Shown: in pieces, positions 44,913-52,357 of the stretch
Position numbering within the stretch: position 1 is the stretch's first letter
Layout of the letters: the number at the start of each line of letters is the position of its first letter
NCBI RefSeq assembly: GCF_000092225.1
Contig: NC_014158.1
Coordinates: forward strand, 2,046,001-2,110,000
Direction: 5' to 3'
From: Tsukamurella paurometabola DSM 20162
Lineage (GTDB): Bacteria > Actinomycetota > Actinomycetes > Mycobacteriales > Mycobacteriaceae
Length of the DNA: 64,000 nucleotides
Notes under the pieces: model-generated
Databases searched by the model: none
Seen by the model: only the letters and a program-made list of their open reading frames with translations
What the model was told of the DNA's origin: nothing
Translations under genes and position numbers: made by a program

Positions 44913-44943
44913 TGAACACTGTTCATGAATTGAACGCTGTACA
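44913..44943. promoter_or_regulatory. Two BioQ-type operator boxes upstream of bioB
   Basis: TGAACACTGTTCA at 44913-44925 is a perfect 13-base palindrome of the form TGAAC-N3-GTTCA. A second, nearly identical box, TGAACGCTGTACA, lies at 44931-44943, 18 bases away centre to centre. TGAAC-N3-GTTCA-like sites are bound by BioQ, the TetR-family biotin repressor of corynebacteria and mycobacteria. The pair sits in the 179-base gap between the acid phosphatase start and bioB, about 62-92 bases before bioB. A TACAGT sequence at 44940-44945, overlapping the second box, could be a -10 element. The bioQ gene itself is not in the window. Confidence 0.7.
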
Positions 44944-45004
44944 GTGCTCGTAACAGCGCGGCGGAGCCCGCCGCGACGACTCAGCTGACGACGAGGGAGA
45001 ATCC

Positions 45005-46012
45005 ATGACCGGAGTGCTGGCCGACATCATCGACGTCGCACGCGAGCAGGTGCTCGAACGCGGCGAGGGCTTGAATCAGGAACAGGTGCTCGCCGTCCTG
45101 CAGCTCTCGGACGACCGGCTGGACGAGGTGCTGCAGTTGGCGCACGAGGTGCGCATGAAGTGGTGCGGTCCCGAGGTCGAGGTCGAGGGCATCATCAGCC
45201 TCAAGACCGGCGGCTGCCCCGAGGATTGCCACTTCTGCAGCCAGTCCGGCCTGTTCGAATCGCCGGTTCGGTCCGCCTGGATCGATATCCCGTCGCTCGT
45301 CGAGGCCGCTAAGCAGACCGCGAAGACGGGTGCCACCGAGTTCTGCATCGTCGCCGCCGTGCGGGGCCCGGACAAGCGGCTGCTGAGCCAGGTCGCGGCG
45401 GGGATCGAGGCCATCCGCAACGAGGTCGACATCCAGATCGCGTGCAGCCTCGGCATGCTCACCCAGGAGCAGGTCGATCAGCTCAAAGATATGGGTGTGC
45501 ACCGCTACAACCACAACCTCGAGACGTCCCGGTCGCATTTCCCCAACGTGGTCACCACGCACACCTGGGAGGAGCGCTGGGACACGCTGCGCATGGTCCG
45601 TGAGGCCGGTATGGAGGTGTGCTGCGGAGGCATCCTGGGGATGGGGGAGTCCTTGGAACAGCGCGCCGAGTTCGCCGCGAACCTCGCCGAACTCGAGCCC
45701 GACGAGGTTCCCCTGAACTTCCTCAACCCGCGGCCCGGAACCCCGTTCGGCGATCTCGACGTGCTGCCTGCCGCGGAGGCGCTCAAGTCGGTCGCCGCGT
45801 TCCGGCTCGCCTTGCCGCGCACCATCCTCCGGTTCGCCGGTGGTCGCGAGATCACCCTGGGAGATCTGGGTGCGGAGAAGGGCATTCTGGGTGGTATCAA
45901 CGCCGTCATCGTGGGCAACTACCTCACCACCCTGGGACGCCCGGCGGAGACGGACCTCGATCTGCTCAACGAGCTGAAGATGCCGATCAAGGCTCTCAAC
46001 GATTCGCTGTGA
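45005..46012 (+). CDS. bioB: Biotin synthase
   Basis: 335 residues. This radical-SAM enzyme inserts sulfur into dethiobiotin. The SAM-cluster motif CPEDCHFC is at residues 71-78 (CxxxCxxC). [22 protein letters not shown], a conserved Cys in [38 protein letters not shown] (partly quoted elsewhere as YNHNLETS), [12 protein letters not shown] and [25 protein letters not shown] follow. The last region replaces the usual SAGR with FAGGRE, the arginine ligand of the [2Fe-2S] auxiliary cluster being retained. GGGAGA at 44995-45000 precedes the ATG. The stop overlaps the bsaP start by 4 bases, matching the Rv1589-Rv1590 arrangement. Confidence 0.96.
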   Translation: MTGVLADIIDVAREQVLERGEGLNQEQVLAVLQLSDDRLDEVLQLAHEVRMKWCGPEVEVEGIISLKTGGCPEDCHFCSQSGLFESPVRSAWIDIPSLVEAAKQTAKTGATEFCIVAAVRGPDKRLLSQVAAGIEAIRNEVDIQIACSLGMLTQEQVDQLKDMGVHRYNHNLETSRSHFPNVVTTHTWEERWDTLRMVREAGMEVCCGGILGMGESLEQRAEFAANLAELEPDEVPLNFLNPRPGTPFGDLDVLPAAEALKSVAAFRLALPRTILRFAGGREITLGDLGAEKGILGGINAVIVGNYLTTLGRPAETDLDLLNELKMPIKALNDSL

Positions 46013-46236
46013 GCATCGTGGTCACCGACGATCCGGCACCGCCGGTCTACAACGAGTACACCGGCAAGCCGCTCGCCGAGGGCGGGCCGGTCTTCGCGGC
46101 GGCGCGACTCGGTCTCGAACCACCCCGGTTCTGCGGGCACTGTGCGCGCCGGATGGTGGTGCAGATCGTGCCCGACGGCTGGGTTGCCCGCTGCTCTCGA
46201 CATGGTGAGATCGACTCCACCAGCCGCGAGCGCTGA
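46009..46236 (+). CDS. bsaP: Biotin synthase auxiliary protein BsaP
   Basis: 75 residues, very small. Three cysteines and a histidine are placed as a likely metal or Fe-S site: C42 and C45 in [11 protein letters not shown]62 and H66 in ARCSRHG. The upstream part has [15 protein letters not shown]. In mycobacteria the homologue (Rv1590, MSMEG_3195) is needed by BioB, apparently by carrying or protecting its auxiliary cluster. The gene starts with GTG inside the bioB stop codon (GTGA at 46009), so the two are translationally coupled. The frame continues open upstream in bioB but that is not coding. Position, size and Cys pattern make this assignment strong. Confidence 0.87.
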   Translation: MSIVVTDDPAPPVYNEYTGKPLAEGGPVFAAARLGLEPPRFCGHCARRMVVQIVPDGWVARCSRHGEIDSTSRER

Positions 46237-46272
46237 GCGCCGGCGCTGCGGACAGTCGCTAGGCTGGCGCCG

Positions 46273-46821
46273 GTGATTCCCGTACCTACGGCGCCGCAGC
46301 GCCCTTCTCTCGTCGTCCCGGCGGTCGTGGCCGCGGTGCTCGGTGCCGCCGCCGGCTTGATCTGGGGTCTGACGGTGCCCGGTGTCCGCGGCATCGTCAC
46401 CGATTCGGGAGACGTCCTGGTGCGTCAAGGGCAGTTGGACAACTACTTCGTCGCGACGGCGATGTTCGTGGGCATTTCGATTCTCGGCGGCGCTCTGACC
46501 GCGATGTCCCTGTTCCGAAGTCGGCGGCGCACGCCCGAATGGGTGGGCGTCACACTGACCGCGGCCGCGATCGCCGTCGCCATCGCTGCGGTGCTCGGGC
46601 AGGCGATCGCCGACGCGCGTTTCGCCGGGCCGAGCGGGCGCGGGCTCGACTATACGGCCGCGCCCTCCATCCGGCTCGACGGTGCCAACATCATGGAGGT
46701 GGCCAACCATCCCGGTGGGGTGATCGGTGTGCTCGCCTCCTGGGTGATCGTGCTCGTGTGGCCGGCGATCACTGCCCTGTGGTGCGGCCTCGCCGCCGCG
46801 TTCGCGCGCAGGTTGCCCTGA
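46273..46821 (+). CDS. DUF2567 membrane protein (Rv1591-like)
   Basis: 182 residues with about four membrane spans: VVPAVVAAVLGAAAGLIWGL near residue 14, YFVATAMFVGISILGGALTAM near 59, VGVTLTAAAIAVAIAAVLGQ near 96 and GVIGVLASWVIVLVWPAITALW near 150. The polar loop GLDYTAAPSIRLDGA is expected outside. The family (DUF2567) follows the BsaP gene in mycobacteria, and the same order here supports orthology to Rv1591. Function is unknown; a role in biotin handling has not been shown. GTG at 46273 is 36 bases after bsaP. It converges with the FMN reductase gene, 35 bases apart. Confidence 0.82.
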   Translation: MIPVPTAPQRPSLVVPAVVAAVLGAAAGLIWGLTVPGVRGIVTDSGDVLVRQGQLDNYFVATAMFVGISILGGALTAMSLFRSRRRTPEWVGVTLTAAAIAVAIAAVLGQAIADARFAGPSGRGLDYTAAPSIRLDGANIMEVANHPGGVIGVLASWVIVLVWPAITALWCGLAAAFARRLP

Positions 46822-46856
46822 CCTGACGGGCGGCACCGGCTTGCACCACAAGACCC

Positions 46857-47513
46857 CTAATCGCCCGTGTGGCCCCGCAGCAACTCGGCGAAGTCGGTGA
46901 CCGGCCCTAGATCGTTCGCCTTCCCTGAGCGGCGCGGTCTGCTCAGATCCGACGGTCCGCCGAACCCGGATACGGCTCCGTCGTCGGTCACGATCGCCGT
47001 GGCGAGTTCGGCCGCGGCCCGCCCGATCCGTGCGGCGAGTTCCGAGGACCCGAAGTCCTCGGTCGCGGCGAACACACCGGTCGGGAGGATCTGCGCGCGC
47101 AGATACGCGAACAGGGGCCGCAGAGCGTGATCGAGCACCAGCGAGTGGCGGGGGGTTCCGGCAGTGGCGGCAACCATGACGGGTACGCCGGTGAGCGTAT
47201 CGGGATCGAGGGCATCGACGAACATCTTGAACAATCCGCTGTACGAGGCGGTGAACACCGGCGAGACGGCGATCACGCCGTCCGCCTCGGCCACCGCGTC
47301 CTTCGCTGCGGTGAGCGCCGGTGTCGGCACCCCCGTCGTCATCACCGTCGCGAGATCGCGGGCCAGTTCCCGGACCTCGATCACGCGGACGTCCACCTCC
47401 TCGCCGCGCGCCGATACCGCGGCGCGGGTGGCGTCGGAGAGCTGATCGGCGAGCAGCCGAGTGGACGAGGGTTCGGAGACGCCGGCGGTGATCACCACCA
47501 GGTGGCGTGACAT
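46857..47513 (-). CDS. LLM-partnered FMN reductase, CE1759 family
   Basis: 218 residues of the NADPH-dependent FMN reductase (flavodoxin-like) fold. The phosphate-binding loop is TAGVSEPSSTRLLADQL near residues 9-25, VIAVSPVFTASYSGLFKMFVDALD is the conserved central stretch (SP(x)Y-like), and VAATAGTPRHSLVLDHALRPLFAYL follows. This family supplies reduced FMN to the LLM monooxygenase encoded next to it. The start ATG at 47513 is 2 bases after the LLM stop, so the pair is cotranscribed; an open frame continues upstream through the LLM gene but is not coding. A promoter would lie before the LLM gene. Confidence 0.88.
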   Translation of the reverse strand: MSRHLVVITAGVSEPSSTRLLADQLSDATRAAVSARGEEVDVRVIEVRELARDLATVMTTGVPTPALTAAKDAVAEADGVIAVSPVFTASYSGLFKMFVDALDPDTLTGVPVMVAATAGTPRHSLVLDHALRPLFAYLRAQILPTGVFAATEDFGSSELAARIGRAAAELATAIVTDDGAVSGFGGPSDLSRPRRSGKANDLGPVTDFAELLRGHTGD

Positions 47514-47515
47514 GG

Positions 47516-48649
47516 TCAGGCCTCCTTCGCAGTGACGAGTTCCTGTGCGGGCAATACCAGGCGGTGCGGAGCATTCGTACCGGCGGTGACCAGCGACGCG
47601 TGCGTCGGCGGATCCGACGGGACGTGCGCCGGGCGGCGCAACTCGAACTCCTTGCGCAGCACGGGCACCACCTGAGTACCCAGGATCTCGACCTGTTCGA
47701 GCACCTGGTCGAGCGGCAGCCCGGCATGGTCGAGGAGGAATAGCTGGCGCTGATAGTCGCCGGCGAAATCGGCGAAGCCCAGGGTCTTCTCGATCACCTG
47801 CTCGGGGGTGCCGACGGTGAGCGGGGTCATCTGCTCGAAGTCCTCCAACGACGGACCGTGACCGTATACCGGAGCGTTGTCGAAGTACGGACGGAACCGG
47901 CGCTTGGCCTGCGCTTCGGTCTCGGCCATGAACACTTGGCCGCCGAGGCCGACGATCGCCTGATCGGCGGAGCCGTGGCCGTAGTGCTCGAACCGCTGCC
48001 GGTACAGGCGCACCATCTGCTGGGTGTGCTCGAAGTTCCAGAAGATGTTGTTGTGGAAGAAGCCGTCTCCGTAGAAGGCCGCCTGTTCGGCGATTTCGGG
48101 GGAGCGGATCGAACCGTGCCACACGAAGGGCGGTGTGCCGTCGAGCGGAGCCGGAGTAGATGTGTATCCCTGCAGCGGAGTCCGGAACTGGCCCTCCCAG
48201 TCGACGACCGGCTCGCGCCAGAGCTTGCGCAGGAGGTGATAGTTCTCGATGGCGAGGGGGATTCCCTGCCGGATGTCCTTGCCGAACCACGGGTACACCG
48301 GGCCCGTGTTGCCGCGCCCCAGCGTGAGGTCGACACGGCCGTCAGCGAGGTGCTGCAGCATGGCGTAGTCCTCGGCGATCTTCACCGGATCGTTCGTGGT
48401 GATCAGGGTGGTCGCCGTGCTCAGCAACAACTTCTCGGTGCGCGCTGCGACCCAGCCCAACAGGGTGGTGGGCGAGGACGGGACGAAGGGCGGGTTGTGG
48501 TGCTCCCCGGTTGCGAAGACGTCGAGGCCCACCTCTTCGGCCTTCAGGGCGATCGCAGTCATTGCCTTGACGCGGTCGTGCTCGCTGATGGTGGTTCCCG
48601 TCGTGGGGTCGGTGGTCACGTCGCCGACCGTGAAAACGCCGAACTGCAT
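47516..48649 (-). CDS. LLM-class monooxygenase, CE1758 family
   Basis: 377 residues. MQFGVFTVGDVTTDPTTG, DRVKAMTAIALKAEEVGLDVFATGEHHNPPFVPSSPTTLLGW (discontinuous parts), LLLSTATTLITTNDPVKIAEDYAMLQHLADGRVDLTLGRGNTGPVYPWFGKD and FVWHGSIRSPEIAEQAAFYGDGFFHNNIFW match the CE1758 subfamily. It works with the FMN reductase encoded immediately downstream, as a two-component monooxygenase of unknown substrate. ATG at 48649 is chosen because the family N-terminus begins there; further upstream codons are Arg-rich. The promoter region carries a perfect 14-base palindrome. Confidence 0.88.
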   Translation of the reverse strand: MQFGVFTVGDVTTDPTTGTTISEHDRVKAMTAIALKAEEVGLDVFATGEHHNPPFVPSSPTTLLGWVAARTEKLLLSTATTLITTNDPVKIAEDYAMLQHLADGRVDLTLGRGNTGPVYPWFGKDIRQGIPLAIENYHLLRKLWREPVVDWEGQFRTPLQGYTSTPAPLDGTPPFVWHGSIRSPEIAEQAAFYGDGFFHNNIFWNFEHTQQMVRLYRQRFEHYGHGSADQAIVGLGGQVFMAETEAQAKRRFRPYFDNAPVYGHGPSLEDFEQMTPLTVGTPEQVIEKTLGFADFAGDYQRQLFLLDHAGLPLDQVLEQVEILGTQVVPVLRKEFELRRPAHVPSDPPTHASLVTAGTNAPHRLVLPAQELVTAKEA

Positions 48650-48697
48650 GTCGATCCTTCCCGGTCGGGCCCCTGGTGGGCCCTTCATGCACTGTAA

Positions 48698-48711
48698 CGG
48701 ACCGCGGTCCG
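48698..48711. promoter_or_regulatory. Perfect 14-base palindrome upstream of CE1758/CE1759 pair
   Basis: CGGACCGCGGTCCG is exactly symmetric. It lies 49-62 bases before the monooxygenase start at 48649, in the 86-base gap after the patatin gene. GGACC-N-GGTCC-like palindromes are typical operators of TetR-family repressors, often responding to small organic ligands. No TetR gene is nearby. High GC makes short palindromes commoner here, so the site is a candidate only. Confidence 0.45.
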
Positions 48712-48735
48712 AATATGTTCCCGGTCGTTCCCGAT

Positions 48736-49707
48736 TCAGGCGAGGCCGTGATCCTGCGTGGTCAGGAAGGCTCGAGCGGCGTCTCGCCCGGCCTGCAGCA
48801 AGCGCGCGCGGGCTGCTGCATCGAGGGAGAAGTCGAGCGATGAGACGTCGCCGGTATCGATGTAGACGGTGCGGCGCGATATGCACTCGTCGGCCAGTCG
48901 ATATCGGTTGGCGTCCTGATCGATCGCCGTGCGCAGGCAACCGATCGCCAGGCTCACGGGATTGCTCAGCGGTGCATCCGGTCTCGCGTCACCGGGTTCG
49001 GCTGAGAGTTTGATGCCGAGCGTCGGCCACCGATCGGCGCGGCCATCCGAGCGATCGAACATCTGCACCGGGAAGTTGGACAGCAGGCCGCCATCGACCC
49101 AGGTGACGGCGCCGCGATCGGTCTCGACCCGGACCGGGCGGAAGAAGAACGGAACCGCCATGGACGCACGCACCGCCGCTGCCACGGACTGCTCGTCGGC
49201 GGTCAGACCGTACTGGTCGTAGTCCCACGGCAGCCGCACGAGAACCCGCCGGCTCACGTCCGATGCGGTGGCGACGAAGGCGTAGCGCTGGTAGTCCGCG
49301 AGGCTCGTACCGGGATCGTCGTCGATGCGGAGGTCGGCGAAGGTCCGCACACCGACGCGGGCCAGCAGGGGTGTGAGCCATTCGAGGAGGTAGTCGCCCG
49401 AATGAATGCCCTCGTGCAGCAGGATTGCCGCACCGTCACCGACCGGGCCGAGGGCCCGCTGCAGGGCCGGCTCCGCCGTGAACCGCGGGAAGTCCACCTC
49501 GTCCAGGGCGACGACGAGTTCGTCGAGTGGGCGTTCGGCTCGCTGGTAGGCGGCGACGAGGGCTCCGATCACGGCGCCGGCGCTGGTACCGCCGATGCGG
49601 GGGAATCGGAAACCGGCTGAGGCGAGTTCGGTGACGGCGCCGAGCAGAGCTATTCCTCGCACGCCACCGCCTTCCAGGACGAGGTCGGCGGTGCGCGACG
49701 CGTTCAT
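48736..49707 (-). CDS. Patatin-like phospholipase family protein
   Basis: 323 residues. The glycine-rich oxyanion motif LEGGGVRGIALLGAV is at residues 11-25, the nucleophile serine is S42 in GGTSAGAVIGAL (GxSxG), and the catalytic aspartate is D205 in WVDGGLLSNFPV (DGG). Between them, FPRFTAEPALQRALG and YAFVATASDVSRRVLVRLPWDYDQYG are family-like. No signal peptide or span is visible, so it probably acts on membrane lipids or acyl esters from the cytoplasmic side. Rv1592c, a lipase, occupies the same place in M. tuberculosis but is a different fold. The gene is followed by the LLM pair, with 86 bases between. Confidence 0.87.
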   Translation of the reverse strand: MNASRTADLVLEGGGVRGIALLGAVTELASAGFRFPRIGGTSAGAVIGALVAAYQRAERPLDELVVALDEVDFPRFTAEPALQRALGPVGDGAAILLHEGIHSGDYLLEWLTPLLARVGVRTFADLRIDDDPGTSLADYQRYAFVATASDVSRRVLVRLPWDYDQYGLTADEQSVAAAVRASMAVPFFFRPVRVETDRGAVTWVDGGLLSNFPVQMFDRSDGRADRWPTLGIKLSAEPGDARPDAPLSNPVSLAIGCLRTAIDQDANRYRLADECISRRTVYIDTGDVSSLDFSLDAAARARLLQAGRDAARAFLTTQDHGLA

Positions 49708-49764
49708 GCCACCACGGTAGCGCTGCGCGGCGCCGACGGCTCAGCGTCGACGGCTCGACGGCGG

Positions 49765-50478
49765 TCAGATCGGCTCGCGCCGAAGGACCTCGGAGGAATT
49801 GATGATGATCACTTCGCGGTCCGACTCGGTCAGTGCGGTGAGGTAGCCGGATTCGACCTTCAGGACGTGCGCCGCGACCACCCCGCTCCGGGTGTGGATC
49901 CGCTCGGTGGGGGTCCACGGTGTGCGCTCGACCGCAGCCAGAACGAGCACGGCGACGGCGGCGATACTGCCGACCTCACGAACGGCGAAATCAGCTGTGC
50001 GGGCGCTGATCCCATCGCTGAACCAGTGCCTGACAGCAAGGATTGCCAGAGCGATCGCTCCGGCTCCGGCCGGGACCCAGTAGTACCCGTAGGTGAGGGT
50101 GAGAGCAATACACGCCGAGGCGAGAACGGCCACGAGCAGTGCCGACCAGACACTGGTCGATGATTTCGCATGCATCCGCCAGGCCAGGCGCAGCGCAGAC
50201 AGTGGGAGTAGCACCATGACCAGGGCGCCAGTGAATTCCGGATCGCTCATCAGGGTGCCGAGCACGATGGTGAGCGCGCTGTTGACATCGGTGACCGCCA
50301 TGATCCGCGATGCCACTCGCCAGTCCCACTCCGAGACCACCAGCAGTCGCAGTACCACGAACAGAACCGCGACACTGGCGCCGGTGCCGAGCGTGCGCAC
50401 GATCCGGGCGTCGGTGGCGTCCGAGATCTGTTGTTTGGCGGCGCTGGAGAGTTCCTCTTCGGCGTGGTCCTCGGTCAC
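49765..50478 (-). CDS. Membrane protein of unknown function
   Basis: 237 residues. An acidic N-terminal head (MTEDHAEEELSSAAKQQ) precedes a first span (GASVAVLFVVLRLLVV), a hydrophobic pair (NSALTIVLGTLM, ALVMVLLPLSALRLAW), two spans around residues 105-145 (ALLVAVLASACIALTLTYGYY, AGAIALAILAVRHW), and one near 165-178 (GSIAAVAVLVLAAV). The last 55 residues are soluble (TERIHTRSGVVAAHVLKVE, REVIIINSSEVLRREPI) and could be a small SH3-like or PRC-type extracytoplasmic domain. I do not recognise the family. It lies 57 bases upstream of the patatin gene and 51 bases downstream of nrtR, all on the minus strand. Confidence 0.6.
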   Translation of the reverse strand: MTEDHAEEELSSAAKQQISDATDARIVRTLGTGASVAVLFVVLRLLVVSEWDWRVASRIMAVTDVNSALTIVLGTLMSDPEFTGALVMVLLPLSALRLAWRMHAKSSTSVWSALLVAVLASACIALTLTYGYYWVPAGAGAIALAILAVRHWFSDGISARTADFAVREVGSIAAVAVLVLAAVERTPWTPTERIHTRSGVVAAHVLKVESGYLTALTESDREVIIINSSEVLRREPI

Positions 50479-50529
50479 CGTGCGATCGTAACGAGGCCCC
50501 GATCCTGCAGGGTGGGAATCCGTGGGGAG

Positions 50530-51234
50530 TCAGCCCGGCGGCCGCAGCGTGGCGAACTCGTCGGTGATCCGCAGGTAGGAGTCGGTGAACCGGTACAACG
50601 CCGGAGGACGTCCGCGTCCTGAGCGTGCCGTGCCTCCGGTGGCGGTGATCACCGAACGGCGCGACAGAATCCGCAGTAGGTTCGTCGCGTCCACCGGGTA
50701 TCCCAGCACCGCGACGTAGATGTCGCGCAGCTCCGAGACGGGGAATTCGCGCGGAGCGAGGGCGAATCCGATATTGGAGTAGGACAGGCGTGCCGCGACC
50801 CGGGCTCTCGCCCGGTGCACCATCACGGCGTGATCGAAGGCCATTTCGGGCAGGCTGTCCAGGTCGTGCCAATCGGTGTCGTCGGGCAGTCGTGGGTTGG
50901 TGTCGGTGCGCACCAGCCCGAGGAAGACCGATGCGATCGTGCGTGCGGAGGAAGGGGTCGCCGGAACCCGGTGGGGATCGGAGAACTCTCCGAATTGTTC
51001 GAGGTGGGCCACATCGGTCACGTCCACCTTCTCGGCGAGCTGACGCCGGGCCGACGTGGGCAGGTCCTCGTCGAATCGCAGCGCACCGCCCGGCAGCGCC
51101 CATGCTCCGGAGTACGGATCCATGGCGCGTTGCCACAACAGCACGTGCACCTGTCCTGCGGCGACGCGGAAGACGACACTCAGCACTTCGTGAGCGATCG
51201 CGGGTTCCGCCGATCCGGTGCTACCATCGGGCAT
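50530..51234 (-). CDS. nrtR: NrtR-family Nudix transcriptional regulator of NAD synthesis
   Basis: 234 residues. The N-terminal Nudix-fold domain ([39 protein letters not shown]) contains a degraded Nudix box: where hydrolases have RELxEE this protein has RQLAEK, so hydrolysis is unlikely. The C-terminal winged-helix domain (ISRR-like: [35 protein letters not shown], partly quoted) is typical of NrtR/NdnR, which bind ADP-ribose or NAD-related ligands. It is divergent from nadABC with 73 bases between starts, and an operator-like repeat covers the region just before its start. ATG at 51234 is used; upstream codons in frame lie within nadA. Rv1593c has the same position. Confidence 0.88.
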   Translation of the reverse strand: MPDGSTGSAEPAIAHEVLSVVFRVAAGQVHVLLWQRAMDPYSGAWALPGGALRFDEDLPTSARRQLAEKVDVTDVAHLEQFGEFSDPHRVPATPSSARTIASVFLGLVRTDTNPRLPDDTDWHDLDSLPEMAFDHAVMVHRARARVAARLSYSNIGFALAPREFPVSELRDIYVAVLGYPVDATNLLRILSRRSVITATGGTARSGRGRPPALYRFTDSYLRITDEFATLRPPG

Positions 51235-51236
51235 AG

Positions 51237-51257
51237 TTTTCGATTGTAAGACGAAAA
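51237..51257. promoter_or_regulatory. NrtR operator between nrtR and nadA
   Basis: A 21-base AT-rich inverted repeat with perfect outer arms TTTTCG ... CGAAAA and a partly symmetric middle around TTGTAAG. It begins 3 bases upstream of the nrtR start and lies 51 bases before nadA. In a sequence of about 68 percent GC this stretch stands out. NrtR/NdnR repressors of actinobacteria bind sites of this composition between their gene and nadABC. NAD status would then control nadABC and nrtR together. Confidence 0.7.
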
Positions 51258-51307
51258 TGCTCCGATCGCCCGGTCGGGGCCTCCGGAACAAGAATGGAGG
51301 CAGCGCG

Positions 51308-52357
51308 ATGACCTCAGCCGCATCCGCCGCCCGCACCTTCGATTCGCCCCTCCTCGAGGGCCTGACCGACCATGGCGTGTACGCCGGGGTCGAAGCCGGG
51401 CCCGATTGGGTCGCCGAAGTCAGACGTCTCGCGAAGGCGCGCAATGCCACGATCCTCGCGCACAACTACGAGCTTCCCGCCATTCAGGACGTGGCGGACT
51501 TCGTCGGTGATTCCCTCGCACTGTCGCGGATCGCGGCCGATGTGCCCACGGACACCATCGTCTTCTGTGGTGTGCACTTCATGGCCGAGACCGCGAAGAT
51601 CCTCAGCCCGGAGAAGACGGTGCTGATCCCTGACCAGCGCGCAGGCTGCTCCCTGGCGGACTCGATCACGGCCGTCGAGCTCGCGCAATGGAAGGCTGAA
51701 CACCCCGGCGCCGTGGTGGTTTCCTACGTCAACACCACCGCGGAGGTGAAAGCCCTCACCGACATCTGCTGTACCAGTTCGAACGCCGTCGAGGTCGTCG
51801 AGTCGATCCCTGAGGACACCGAGATTCTCTTCCTCCCTGATCAATTCCTCGGTGCACACGTCAAGCGCGTTACGGGCCGGCAGAACATGCACATCTGGGC
51901 CGGCGAGTGCCATGTCCACGCCGGGATCAACGGAGACGAGCTGGCTGCGCAGGCCAAGGCGCATCCCGAGGCCGATCTCTACGTGCACCCGGAGTGTGGC
52001 TGTGCCACATCGGCGCTGTACTTGGCCGGTGAAGGCGCCGTTCCCGACGACCGCGTGAAGATCCTCTCCACCGGCGGCATGCTCGACGCCGCCCGCGAGA
52101 CCGGGGCCCGTGAGGTGCTCGTCGCCACCGAGGTCGGCATGCTCCACCAGCTCCGACGTGCGGCTCCGGGGGTCGACTTCCGCGCAGTGAACGACCGGGC
52201 GTCCTGCAAGTACATGAAGATGATCACCCCGGCTGCGTTGCTGCGTTGCCTGGTCGAGGGCCGAGACGAGGTCTTCGTCGATCCCGCCATGGCCGCGGCC
52301 GGGCGCAGCGCCGTGACCCGCATGATCGAGATCGGACAGCCGGGCGGCGGGGAGTGA
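51308..52357 (+). CDS. nadA: Quinolinate synthase
   Basis: 349 residues. It condenses iminoaspartate with dihydroxyacetone phosphate to quinolinate, using a [4Fe-4S] cluster. The three cluster cysteines are in [13 protein letters not shown], the [11 protein letters not shown] region and [12 protein letters not shown]. Substrate motifs include [25 protein letters not shown] (first part shown), [24 protein letters not shown] and [15 protein letters not shown]. The start is ATG at 51308, preceded by GGAGG at 51296-51300; an in-frame upstream start at 51218 would overlap nrtR and its operator. Its stop overlaps nadB by 4 bases. Confidence 0.95.
   Translation: MTSAASAARTFDSPLLEGLTDHGVYAGVEAGPDWVAEVRRLAKARNATILAHNYELPAIQDVADFVGDSLALSRIAADVPTDTIVFCGVHFMAETAKILSPEKTVLIPDQRAGCSLADSITAVELAQWKAEHPGAVVVSYVNTTAEVKALTDICCTSSNAVEVVESIPEDTEILFLPDQFLGAHVKRVTGRQNMHIWAGECHVHAGINGDELAAQAKAHPEADLYVHPECGCATSALYLAGEGAVPDDRVKILSTGGMLDAARETGAREVLVATEVGMLHQLRRAAPGVDFRAVNDRASCKYMKMITPAALLRCLVEGRDEVFVDPAMAAAGRSAVTRMIEIGQPGGGE

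Noticed and set aside
45919-47727. 602-codon open frame on the minus strand spanning bioB end, bsaP and DUF2567
   Set aside because: It crosses several supported genes in the opposite direction and is Arg/Asp-rich without any domain.
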